From Bacteroidia bacterium (GTDB lineage Bacteria > Bacteroidota > Bacteroidia > B-17B0 > Aurantibacillaceae): a stretch of 64,000 nt of DNA. The DNA lies in contig JAEUTO010000009.1 in NCBI GenBank assembly GCA_016787785.1, positions 186,001-250,000 of the forward strand. The letters run 5' to 3'. Position numbers and translations under genes: made by a program. The notes beneath the pieces are model-generated. The model saw nothing but the letters and a program-made list of their open reading frames with translations. It was not told the origin of the DNA and did no database searches. Shown in pieces: positions 44,195-51,510 of this stretch; positions within the stretch are counted from its first letter, which is position 1, and every line of letters starts with the position of its first letter.

Positions 44195-44641
44195 CTACTT
44201 AGTATTAACGTAGTAATTGTATCCACCACCAATAGCTTTATGAGATCTAATAATGAATCCGAGCTTTAAAGTGTTATAAATAAAGTTTGATATTGATTTT
44301 ATTTTGTCTTTATAAATTTCATTTAATTTGGGGTCTAGGATTAAAAGTTGTTCAATAATTTGGAGTGAGGTCATAGGCTTTTTGTTTTTCTTTAATATGA
44401 ATACTATCTTTTCTGCCATAACCCAATTATTGTTATAGTCAGCATAGTTGGGTGTGCCACTATCCTTCAACTTTTTCTTTCCATGCTTCTTCTCATGCTT
44501 TGATATCGTTTCTTCTAAATCGTAGATCTTGTTTGTAAGATTTATATTTTCATAATAAAGTGTTTTTATTTTCTCAAATAGCTGTTCCTTGTCAAGCTTT
44601 TTCAAATCTTTCAAGACATAATTTAAACTGAAGCTTTCCAT
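44195..44641 (-). CDS. Coiled-coil plus winged-helix-like protein, 148 aa
   Basis: An N-terminal coiled coil (about residues 10-55) and a Lys/His-rich linker (SKHEKKHGKKKLKD) are followed by a C-terminal domain with the order of a small winged helix: NWVMAEKIVFILKK, PMTSLQIIEQL, then SISNFIYNTLKLG and a final wing with GGGYNYYV. A DNA-binding regulator near the integrase is likely. The phased repeats at 44705-44748 lie upstream of its start and may be its targets. Confidence 0.6.
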   Translation of the reverse strand: MESFSLNYVLKDLKKLDKEQLFEKIKTLYYENINLTNKIYDLEETISKHEKKHGKKKLKDSGTPNYADYNNNWVMAEKIVFILKKNKKPMTSLQIIEQLLILDPKLNEIYKDKIKSISNFIYNTLKLGFIIRSHKAIGGGYNYYVNTK

Positions 44642-44673
44642 ATTCTTAAGTATTAATTGTTTTTTGTATTAGA

Positions 44674-44701
44674 TCTAGGGAGCGTTTTATTACTCCCTAG
44701 A
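44674..44701. promoter_or_regulatory. Inverted repeat upstream of the winged-helix gene
   Basis: TCTAGGGAG (44674-44682) and CTCCCTAGA (44693-44701) are an exact 9-bp inverted repeat with a 10-nt loop. It lies about 35 bases before the start of the 148-aa gene (minus strand). Confidence 0.5.
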
Positions 44702-44704
44702 CAT

Positions 44705-44748
44705 TTCATAAATAATTCATAGGCTTTTCACAGGCCTTTCACAGGTTT
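44705..44748. repeat. Four in-phase 11-bp repeats between integrase and regulator
   Basis: TTCATAAATAA, TTCATAGGCTT, TTCACAGGCCT and TTCACAGGTTT follow one another with an exact 11-bp period (44705, 44716, 44727, 44738). A fifth related TCATAGG is at 44761. The spacing of one helical turn places all sites on the same face of DNA, as expected for a regulator or recombinase accessory protein binding cooperatively. The remaining part of the 199-base gap shows no gene. Confidence 0.55.
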
Positions 44749-44840
44749 ATCATGTAATGCTCATAGGAATTTCCTTGAATAATCCTCGGGAAATCATAAG
44801 CTATTTTTAATTATTTAGCCTGTTTTTCTTATATTTTTCA

Positions 44841-46277
44841 TTAACCTGTTTTTCCTAATAGTTTGATTAACCCTTTAATTTGGTCAAGTTTTTCTTGGTT
44901 CATATTTTGTAAAACAGGCATTAGTTCTTTTACGTCAATCATATTAAAGTCAGCTTGGTCAACCGGAATATTTAGAGTTTTAAATCCTCTGTTAAGCTTA
45001 TCCATTTCATAAAATAATCTATTCTGCGACAAGTGGGTATAAACAGCGGTAAATTTTCGATTTTTATGACCAAGAAGTTTTTGTCCGACTTTTTCAGGTA
45101 TTCCGTATAGGAAGCAAGTGGTTGCAAAACTATGTCTAGCAACGTGAAATGACAATTTTTTATTGATTCCCGCCTTAGTATTTATTGACTTTAAATGTTT
45201 ATTTATTTTTTGATTAGAGATAGTTTCAAAAATCTTGTCTTCCTTGCTTTCGTTGATTAGTTCAATGGCTTTATCAATTAATGGAATATAAACCGGATTG
45301 CTTGTTTTTGTCATTCTTAGTTCAATGTATTTTTTAAATTCCATGTGACCATCTATCGGACTTGGTATCCATTTGCCGAAAATATGTTGTTTAGAATTTA
45401 ATTTGTTTACATCTGAAAATCTAAGCCCAGTATAACAAGCAAAGAGAAATCTTTTTGTTGCTTTTACCTCTCCTGGACTTAGTTCTTTTATTCTTTGGGG
45501 GAATAGTAAACTTTCAATTGCGTAAATGTCATCAGGTTCACAATAATCTCTTGTTGTTAATTCAGGATCAACGTGCTTTATTTTGTAGTCTTCAAAAGGA
45601 TAAGCTTCCCTTAAATAATCATCGTTTTTAATCGCTATCCAAATCATGGCTCTAATAGATTTCATGTTTTTAGAGATCGTACTTGGTATATTACCTAAAC
45701 CGCCTTCAGCAACAGGCTTTGCCATGTGATTTTCTAGGTTAACTAAGAATTTATAATCAATATCAGCTAAAGAAAGGTTTGGCTTAAATTTATTTATTTT
45801 GCGAATGACTGCCATATAACCTTTATATGTTTCATTAGCGATTAAGTTTTTTCTCGATTTGAATTCCTCTGTAAAATATTCGTAGAATTTATCAGTTCCC
45901 TTGTTTTTTGAAAACGCAGATTTGAATACTGTTAGCGTAAGCGGCTTTTTCATTAGCTCATATTTGAGAACGATATCGTTTGCCTTAGTTTTTTCGTTAT
46001 CCAAATGATGATTGATTTTTTCCCAGCTAAAATCGCCTTTTGTTGCTCTTTCTTTTGATCTGTCCCAAAAGTAGTAGTCTTCAAGTTTTTCTGAACTTAA
46101 TGATTGAATAAAGGCTTTATCTAACTTATTCCTGTATTCTTTTCTTAAAGGAATGTTTTGGCCAGTACTAATTGTGAGCCTCTGCGTTCTGCTTAAAGAT
46201 ATAAGCATAAATATTTGAAGTGAACCATCTTTTGATGGTCTGTTTGTTCTTACATAAAAATGAATTTTAGCACTCAT
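44841..46277 (-). CDS. int: Tyrosine recombinase (integrase), 478 aa
   Basis: An N-terminal arm-binding beta domain (about residues 1-60, phage-integrase type) is followed by a SAM-like core-binding domain (about 120-225). The catalytic domain has Arg in CYTGLRFSDVN (near 282), His and Arg in HVARHSF (near 377), GHKNRKFT and the Tyr nucleophile in VYTHLS (near 416). All catalytic residues are present, so the enzyme looks active. The length and C-terminal helical extension are typical of Bacteroidota integrases. It lies 258 bases inside the intact tRNA-Phe, and is the enzyme that most likely inserted the element. Confidence 0.93.
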   Translation of the reverse strand: MSAKIHFYVRTNRPSKDGSLQIFMLISLSRTQRLTISTGQNIPLRKEYRNKLDKAFIQSLSSEKLEDYYFWDRSKERATKGDFSWEKINHHLDNEKTKANDIVLKYELMKKPLTLTVFKSAFSKNKGTDKFYEYFTEEFKSRKNLIANETYKGYMAVIRKINKFKPNLSLADIDYKFLVNLENHMAKPVAEGGLGNIPSTISKNMKSIRAMIWIAIKNDDYLREAYPFEDYKIKHVDPELTTRDYCEPDDIYAIESLLFPQRIKELSPGEVKATKRFLFACYTGLRFSDVNKLNSKQHIFGKWIPSPIDGHMEFKKYIELRMTKTSNPVYIPLIDKAIELINESKEDKIFETISNQKINKHLKSINTKAGINKKLSFHVARHSFATTCFLYGIPEKVGQKLLGHKNRKFTAVYTHLSQNRLFYEMDKLNRGFKTLNIPVDQADFNMIDVKELMPVLQNMNQEKLDQIKGLIKLLGKTG

Positions 46278-46392
46278 GGTTTTTTATTATAACGTTGAAA
46301 AATTAAATTAGTTAGGGTCTGCGACAATCATTTTTATAACTGGCAGGAAATTGAATACAGTTGGTGGAGATCTACCGCCTTTAGAAAACCAA

Positions 46393-46405
46393 TGGCTACA
46401 CATTG
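46393..46405. repeat. Candidate integrase arm site, right end
   Basis: TGGCTACACATTG is identical to 155-167 near the other end and again sits in a small inverted repeat (CCAATG...CATTGG). It lies between the integrase and the attachment core. Confidence 0.4.
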
Positions 46406-46494
46406 GCTGCACATAAAGGCATAAATGAGCTTTAAATAGGATATTAAAAATTTGACGATAAGGCATGAAATGCCTATAAACACTAGAAAAAGCG

Positions 46495-46524
46495 AAACCC
46501 AACGAATTTTTGTTCGTTGGGTTT
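46495..46524 (-). terminator. Element-encoded terminator for the tRNA-Phe gene
   Basis: AAACCCAACGAA (46495-46506) and TTCGTTGGGTTT (46513-46524) form a perfect 12-bp stem with a 6-nt loop. On the minus strand it is followed by a T-run. It lies just inside the element next to the tRNA 3' end and so replaces the displaced terminator at 38-67. Confidence 0.8.
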
Positions 46525-46531
46525 ACTAGGT

Positions 46532-46556
46532 TTTGTGGTGCCTCCAGGAATCGAAC
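46532..46556. repeat. Right attachment site within tRNA-Phe
   Basis: The 16-nt identity with 78-93 starts here and covers the 3' end of the acceptor stem and part of the T arm. Weaker identity continues to 46556. Integration regenerates the complete tRNA on this side. Confidence 0.8.
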
Positions 46557-46608
46557 CAGGGACACAAGGATTTTCAGTCCTTTGCTCTACCGACTGAGCT
46601 AAGGCACC
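46536..46608 (-). tRNA. tRNA-Phe (GAA)
   Basis: The minus strand reads a 73-nt cloverleaf: the acceptor stem GGTGCCT pairs with AGGCACC, and the D arm contains AGCTCAGTCGGTAGAGC. The anticodon loop CTGAAAA gives anticodon GAA, and the T arm contains GGTTCGATTCC. The discriminator base is A. CCA is not encoded after the acceptor stem (CAAA follows). The gene is intact and is the integration target of the element. Confidence 0.97.
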
Positions 46609-46713
46609 AGCATTTGAGGTTGCAAAAATACATAAATAATCTAGCTCACAAAATATTTCTAAAAAAATCTTAATTAAAATCGGCCATCCCATATAAAATA
46701 TATCTTTACAAGA

Positions 46714-47439
46714 ATGAATTTTGTTGTAGATTTTGGGAATACACGGATAAAAGCAGCCCTTTTTAATGGTGGGGAATTAGAGCATTCTTACGTTTTTAAT
46801 TCGGTAAAAGGCCTTATTGAAGGATTGAAACAGATCCCTGATTTTCAGCACTGTTTAATTGCCTCAGTTACCGGCATGCATACAGAATTCATTAAAGCAC
46901 TGCCAAAAGGCAAACACGTAATTTTGTTCGAAGCTAGTACCCCAATACCCTTAAAAAATCTGTATAAAAGTGCGTTAACCCTTGGTTCTGACCGTATTGC
47001 AGCCTCGGTTGGGGCTTACAGTTTTTATCCAAACCAAAACGTTTTAACCATTGATGCAGGTACCTGTATAAAGTACAATTTTGTTAATGCCAATAACGAA
47101 TACCTGGGAGGGGCCATATCGCCGGGCTTACCTATGCGTTTAAAGGCAATGAAAGAATTTACCCACGCTTTGCCTGCGATAGAAATGGACAAAAATTTTG
47201 GAGATTTGATAGGCACCAACACCAAAGATTCTATGTTAAGCGGTGCATTGATGGGCGCAGTTGCCGAAGTAGATGGAATAATTGACAGATACCTCTTAAA
47301 TAATGCTAATTTACAGGTTGTATTAACCGGTGGCGATGCCGATTATTTGGGCAAACAACTTAAAAATCGTTTATTTGCCAACCAAAACATATTACTTTAC
47401 GGACTAAATACCATTTTAAATTATAACCTTGAAAAATAG
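46714..47439 (+). CDS. coaX: Type III pantothenate kinase
   Basis: It catalyses the first step of coenzyme A synthesis, phosphorylation of pantothenate. Family motifs are present in order: DFGNTRIKAAL at the N-terminus (phosphate binding), LGSDRIAASVGAY near residue 90, TIDAGTCIKYNFV near 113, and GGAISPGLPMRLKAM near 130; the VVLTGGDADYLG segment is near 205. The length (241 aa) is normal. A -7-like TATCTTTA lies at 46701-46708, only 5 bases before the ATG, so the mRNA may be nearly leaderless. It is the first chromosomal gene beyond the tRNA. Confidence 0.95.
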   Translation: MNFVVDFGNTRIKAALFNGGELEHSYVFNSVKGLIEGLKQIPDFQHCLIASVTGMHTEFIKALPKGKHVILFEASTPIPLKNLYKSALTLGSDRIAASVGAYSFYPNQNVLTIDAGTCIKYNFVNANNEYLGGAISPGLPMRLKAMKEFTHALPAIEMDKNFGDLIGTNTKDSMLSGALMGAVAEVDGIIDRYLLNNANLQVVLTGGDADYLGKQLKNRLFANQNILLYGLNTILNYNLEK

Positions 47440-48889
47440 ACTTTTTTTAATTTTTTTTATCGCTTTTTCGTCTTCTTTTTTCAAGGCTCAAAACAATACG
47501 TTTAGCCCTTATTCCCGTTATGGTTTAGGAGATATTAATCCAAGCACGTTTGCACATAATGCAGGTATGGGGGGGGCTTATATTGCCCTAAAGCCTGATT
47601 CCGGCGTTGCAAGAAACGGACAGCCACAGGCTATGTTCATTAACACAGGTAATCCGGCAGCTTACCCATATATTAAATATAGCACGCTTGAAGTGGGCGG
47701 TAGTTATATTAACTCAAAATTTACCGGCAATAATTCTTCTTTAAATAAATGGTCTGCCAACTTTGCTTACGCCGCACTTGGCTTTCCAATTAGGAACAAT
47801 GGAGGCGCCTGTTTTGGCATAATGCCTTATAGCAATGTGGGTTACGATCTAAAAAATACAGAAGATGAGGCTGGAATTGGTTCTGTAAATTATCTTTACA
47901 GTGGCACAGGCGGACTAAATAAAGTTTTTGCCGGTTATGGGATCGCACCTTTTCAAAACAGGTTAGTAAATTTCAGAAAGAAACATCTTTATATAGATGA
48001 CTCTTTAAAACACTTAAGCAAGGGCAGTTATAAGCTAAGAGATTTTGGAAGTAAACTATTAAGCGATCTTTCGTTAGGTTTTAATGCTAATTATATATTC
48101 GGAAGTATAGAACAAACTTCGCGCATTGTTTATCCAAACTCACTTAATTATAACAATACCTATCGCGAGAATACTTTAAATCTTGGCGCCTTTACCGGAA
48201 ATTTTGGTGTGCAAACCGCCATTACAATTGATAGTGTTAAACAAAAAGGCACAACAAAAAGGAGACAATTAGCACAAAAAGTGAAATTTACCTTTGGTTA
48301 TTTTATGGCATTGAATAATACTTTTAAAGCAAATTACGATGCCACAGTTTATAATTATATATTAAATGGTTTTGGCGATGAAATATTACGAGATACTGTT
48401 CTTTACAAAGCCAATCAAAAAGCAAATATTACGTTGCCTTTAGAGCAAGGTTTTGGTTTTGGTTATAAAAAAGGCGAACGCATCAACCTTTGCGCTGATT
48501 TTGCAATCACTAACTGGTCGCAATTTATTTTTTTAGACAATGCAAGTTCGCTTAAGGATAATTATAGAGTTGCTTTAGGTTTAAATTTTGTACCGGAAAA
48601 ATTTGCAGCTGGTAATGGAGCCTTCTTCAAGAAATTAAATTATAGGTTCGGGGTTAATTATCAAACAGGCTATATTTCTGTAAAGAACACAGTAGTATCT
48701 AGTTATGCTGTTAGTGCAGGTGTTGGCTTCCCGGTAGGTATTGGCCGCCTTTCGTCTATGGTTAACGTTAGCGCTCAATATGGGCAAATGGGGAGCACAG
48801 GAAATAATTTAATTAAAGAAAATTACTGGAAAATAAATTTTGGTTTCACTTTCTCTGACCGTTGGTTTCAAAAATTCAGATACGATTAA
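47429..48889 (+). CDS. Outer-membrane beta-barrel protein, 486 aa
   Basis: I use the TTG at 47429, which gives a good signal peptide (FLIFFIAFSSSFFKAQ); it overlaps the end of coaX by 11 bases. The mature protein begins with FSPYSRYGLGDI, a motif common to Bacteroidota porin-like outer-membrane proteins. It continues as alternating aromatic strands and ends with FGFTFSDRWFQKFRYD, a typical last barrel strand. The gene lies between coaX and the LptC-like gene. Substrate is unknown. Confidence 0.8.
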   Translation: MKNRLFLIFFIAFSSSFFKAQNNTFSPYSRYGLGDINPSTFAHNAGMGGAYIALKPDSGVARNGQPQAMFINTGNPAAYPYIKYSTLEVGGSYINSKFTGNNSSLNKWSANFAYAALGFPIRNNGGACFGIMPYSNVGYDLKNTEDEAGIGSVNYLYSGTGGLNKVFAGYGIAPFQNRLVNFRKKHLYIDDSLKHLSKGSYKLRDFGSKLLSDLSLGFNANYIFGSIEQTSRIVYPNSLNYNNTYRENTLNLGAFTGNFGVQTAITIDSVKQKGTTKRRQLAQKVKFTFGYFMALNNTFKANYDATVYNYILNGFGDEILRDTVLYKANQKANITLPLEQGFGFGYKKGERINLCADFAITNWSQFIFLDNASSLKDNYRVALGLNFVPEKFAAGNGAFFKKLNYRFGVNYQTGYISVKNTVVSSYAVSAGVGFPVGIGRLSSMVNVSAQYGQMGSTGNNLIKENYWKINFGFTFSDRWFQKFRYD

Positions 48890-48892
48890 AAG

Positions 48893-49450
48893 GTGTTTAA
48901 AATTAAAGCGATAGTTTTTATTGCAGCCATTGGTTTTATTTTTGGTTCTTGCACAAACGATCTAAAAGATGTAATGGCCTTACCGGGTAACAAAAAAAGC
49001 CCGTCGCAAGTGGGAGATAGCGTTACTTTACTTTTTACAGACAGCGCGCAATTAAAAATTATCTTAAAGGCCAACCGCATGCTTATTTTTACAAAGAATG
49101 TAAGTGAGCCATTTACAATTTTACCAAAAGGTGTTTTTGTAACTTTTTTTGATAACGAAGAAAAAATTTCGAGTACTCTAAAAGCAAATTACGGTATTCG
49201 CTACGACCTCACAAAAAAAATGGAAGCAAAATACGCCGTTGAGGTTGTAAATAAAAAAGGCGAAAAACTAGAAACAGAAAAATTAACTTGGGACGAAGCC
49301 AATAAAACAATTTATACCGATGCTTTTATAAAAATAACCACGGCCGATCAGGTTATCATGGGCAAAGGATTAAAAAGTAACCAGGATTTTAGTAAATACG
49401 AAATTAAAGAAGTAACCGGCACCATAAAACTGAAGAACAATGAACTCTAA
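48893..49450 (+). CDS. lptC: LptC-like LPS-export lipoprotein, 185 aa
   Basis: A GTG start gives an N-terminal signal with lipobox FIFGSC (Cys at about 20). The rest is the beta-jellyroll-like DUF (LptC/OstA type) found in lipopolysaccharide transport: repeating strands with the pattern V..K.GE.LETEKLTWDEANKTIYTD, VxIxTxDxVIxGKGL. LptC links the inner-membrane ABC transporter to the periplasmic LPS bridge. It follows the barrel protein by 3 bases. Confidence 0.8.
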   Translation: MFKIKAIVFIAAIGFIFGSCTNDLKDVMALPGNKKSPSQVGDSVTLLFTDSAQLKIILKANRMLIFTKNVSEPFTILPKGVFVTFFDNEEKISSTLKANYGIRYDLTKKMEAKYAVEVVNKKGEKLETEKLTWDEANKTIYTDAFIKITTADQVIMGKGLKSNQDFSKYEIKEVTGTIKLKNNEL

Positions 49451-49679
49451 CATGCAAAATAAAACATTTATTTTTTTAGAACGCCTTTGGTTGGTTGGTG
49501 TAGTACTTGGAATTGTTTTAGTTATTTATTTTTTAATTATGAAAGATAATGACAGCGCTGTTTTCTTTTTTGGTTTCTTTATTCTATCATCTATTATTTA
49601 TTTAATGCGCAAACGTCAACGCAAAAAGCACGAAGCCTTTCTTAAGCATCAGGAAGAACAAAAGAAGAATAGTCGTTAG
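49440..49679 (+). CDS. Small two-TM protein, 79 aa
   Basis: Two hydrophobic helices (about residues 10-29 and 34-52) are followed by a very basic C-terminal tail. It overlaps the LptC-like gene by 11 bases and so is in the same operon. No family is recognised; an accessory of the LPS or envelope genes is possible. Confidence 0.65.
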   Translation: MNSNMQNKTFIFLERLWLVGVVLGIVLVIYFLIMKDNDSAVFFFGFFILSSIIYLMRKRQRKKHEAFLKHQEEQKKNSR

Positions 49680-49782
49680 TCACCAGATTTTAGTCATAAG
49701 TCGTTTGTCATGTATCCTTTGTGCTAACCACTTATCCAATAAATTTAAACAGCAACAGTTTTAATCGTACCTTTAATTAAGA

Positions 49783-51024
49783 ATGCTATGGGTATTATTT
49801 AAAGAGAGTTTGTTTTTTGCCTGGCAATCGCTGGTTGCAAATAAGCTGCGGTCGTTTTTAAGTCTGCTTGGTATTACCATTGGTATATTTGCCATTATCT
49901 TGGTTTTTACGATCGTAGATGGCTTAGAAAGCAATATTCGTGGCAGCATACAGTCTTTAGGTAACAACGTGGTGTATATTCAAAAATGGCCATGGGATTT
50001 TGGTCCCGATTACCCCTGGTGGAAATACATCAACCGCCCGGTTCCAAAATATTACGAATTAGATGAATTGCAAAAAAGATGCAAAAGCACCGAGGCTATT
50101 GCTTACAGGATGGGTAAGAGACGTACGATCAAATACAAATCAAACAGTATTCAAAACGCGGTGGTTGCAGGTATTTCGCATGATTTTTATAAAATAAAGA
50201 ATTTCGACCTCACGTCGGGAAGATATTTTACACAAAACGAAACAGATGCCGGCTATCATTTGGCATTAATTGGCGCCAGCATTGCCGAAGGGCTTTTCCC
50301 CAATGAAGATCCTGTTGGAAAAGAAATTAAGATCTCCGGCCATAAAGCCGTTGTAATTGGTGTGATCAAAAAAGAAGGCGAAAGTTTATTGGGAATTAGT
50401 TTTGATTACCAGGTAATAACACCTTTTAATTTTGCGCGTTATTTTTTAGATCCAAAATCTGAAAATGCAGATCCTATTATATATGCCAAAGCAAAACCAA
50501 ATATTTCCAACGCCGAAATGATGGGGGAGTTAACTGGAATTATGAGGGCCATACGAAAACTCAAACCTATGGGAGAGCCTAACTTTGCGCTTAATGAAAC
50601 AAGTTTAATAAGCAAAGGCTTTGATGGTTTGTTTGATATTATAGGTACCGCGGGTTGGATAATTGGAGGCTTCTCTATTTTAGTGGGCGGTTTTGGTATT
50701 GCTAATATTATGTTCGTTTCGGTAAGAGAGCGCACTAATTTAATTGGTATACAAAAAAGTTTGGGTGCAAAGAATTTTTTCATTCTCGTGCAATTTCTTG
50801 GCGAGAGCGTTATGCTAAGTACCATAGGAGGATTTTTTGGATTACTGCTCACATATATTTTAACAGCGTTGGGCAAAGACATCATTGATATGGATATAGG
50901 GTTAACGAGCACCAATATTATTTTAGGTTTTACGATCTCAATTTTAATTGGCATTATAAGCGGCTTTATTCCCGCCTATAGCGCCTCACAATTAGATCCG
51001 GTAGAAGCAATAAGAAGCAATTAA
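49783..51024 (+). CDS. MacB/FtsX-type ABC transporter permease, 413 aa
   Basis: The N-terminal TM helix follows the family signature ANKLRSFLSLLGITIGIFAI, then a periplasmic MacB_PCD domain (about residues 45-270) and three C-terminal TM helices of the FtsX type. These contain GGFGIANIMFVSVRERT and end with PAYSASQLDPVEAIR. No ATPase partner gene lies in the window, so it probably uses one encoded elsewhere. Likely exports lipoproteins, peptides or drugs, or carries out mechanotransmission. Confidence 0.88.
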   Translation: MLWVLFKESLFFAWQSLVANKLRSFLSLLGITIGIFAIILVFTIVDGLESNIRGSIQSLGNNVVYIQKWPWDFGPDYPWWKYINRPVPKYYELDELQKRCKSTEAIAYRMGKRRTIKYKSNSIQNAVVAGISHDFYKIKNFDLTSGRYFTQNETDAGYHLALIGASIAEGLFPNEDPVGKEIKISGHKAVVIGVIKKEGESLLGISFDYQVITPFNFARYFLDPKSENADPIIYAKAKPNISNAEMMGELTGIMRAIRKLKPMGEPNFALNETSLISKGFDGLFDIIGTAGWIIGGFSILVGGFGIANIMFVSVRERTNLIGIQKSLGAKNFFILVQFLGESVMLSTIGGFFGLLLTYILTALGKDIIDMDIGLTSTNIILGFTISILIGIISGFIPAYSASQLDPVEAIRSN

Positions 51025-51025
51025 A

Positions 51026-51364
51026 ATGGGCAGACCAAAGATCATAACGTTTATATGTATCATCGGTTATTTATCCGTGGTGTTCACCTTTCCGCAGGTA
51101 TTCTCACCACAAATAAAAAAACTGGGCGTTTTTATTCCTGCTATATATGGTATTTTGGTGGCAGCAAATTTTATTGCTTGTGTTGGCTTATGGTATTTTA
51201 AACAATGGGGTGTGCAACTGTATGTTATTTCGGTTTTTGCAAAATTGCTTTTTTATATTCTTGCAAATCAGCAGGGTTTTGGTTTTTATTTCAATTTAGT
51301 AAGCTCTTTTATCTTCATTATTATTTTGCTCCGGTTTTATCCCAAAATGAACCAAAATCTGTAA
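51026..51364 (+). CDS. Small four-TM membrane protein, 112 aa
   Basis: Four hydrophobic helices cover most of the chain, with short polar loops (PQVFSPQIKKL, YFKQWGVQLY). It begins one base after the ABC permease stop. No catalytic motif. Function unknown; it may be an accessory to the transporter. Confidence 0.65.
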   Translation: MGRPKIITFICIIGYLSVVFTFPQVFSPQIKKLGVFIPAIYGILVAANFIACVGLWYFKQWGVQLYVISVFAKLLFYILANQQGFGFYFNLVSSFIFIIILLRFYPKMNQNL

Positions 51365-51431
51365 TTCTCAAAAAATTACATCTAAAAAATTGGCATTATC
51401 ATCTATAAAATTGCCTTTTAGAGATAAAAGG

Positions 51432-51464
51432 TTTGTTATTTAGAAAAAAAATTGTATATCTTTA
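51432..51464 (+). promoter_or_regulatory. Candidate Bacteroidota promoter of recQ
   Basis: TTTG (51432-51435) and TATCTTTA (51457-51464) are spaced 21 bases apart, matching the -33 TTTG and -7 TAnnTTTG pattern with one mismatch. The recQ ATG follows about 46 bases later. Confidence 0.55.
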
Positions 51465-51510
51465 AAGTAGAAATTGAATTATTTACTCAGTAGAAGACAC
51501 ATTTTAATCA

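Larger units (their letters stand above)
78..46547. mobile_element. Integrated virus-like element in tRNA-Phe with defence and surface-protein cargo
   Basis: The boundaries are the direct repeat of the tRNA-Phe 3' end (78-93 and 46532-46547). The tyrosine recombinase lies at the inner right end pointing away from the tRNA, the usual arrangement for elements that use a tRNA as attB. Contents in order: small regulators, a virion/lysis-like block, a DarB-type antirestriction fusion, a RadA-like ATPase, a defence island, a two-component cluster, T9SS surface proteins and the integrase. No conjugation genes (relaxase, VirB4, TraG) and no recognisable terminase are present. The element is inferred to be a prophage-like or virus-derived island; whether it excises or makes particles is unknown. 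Confidence 0.75.

Noticed and set aside
46308-46692. Short open frames on the minus strand across the tRNA-Phe region
   Set aside because: They overlap the tRNA gene and attachment site, have no domain-like sequence and arise from the tRNA and terminator sequence.
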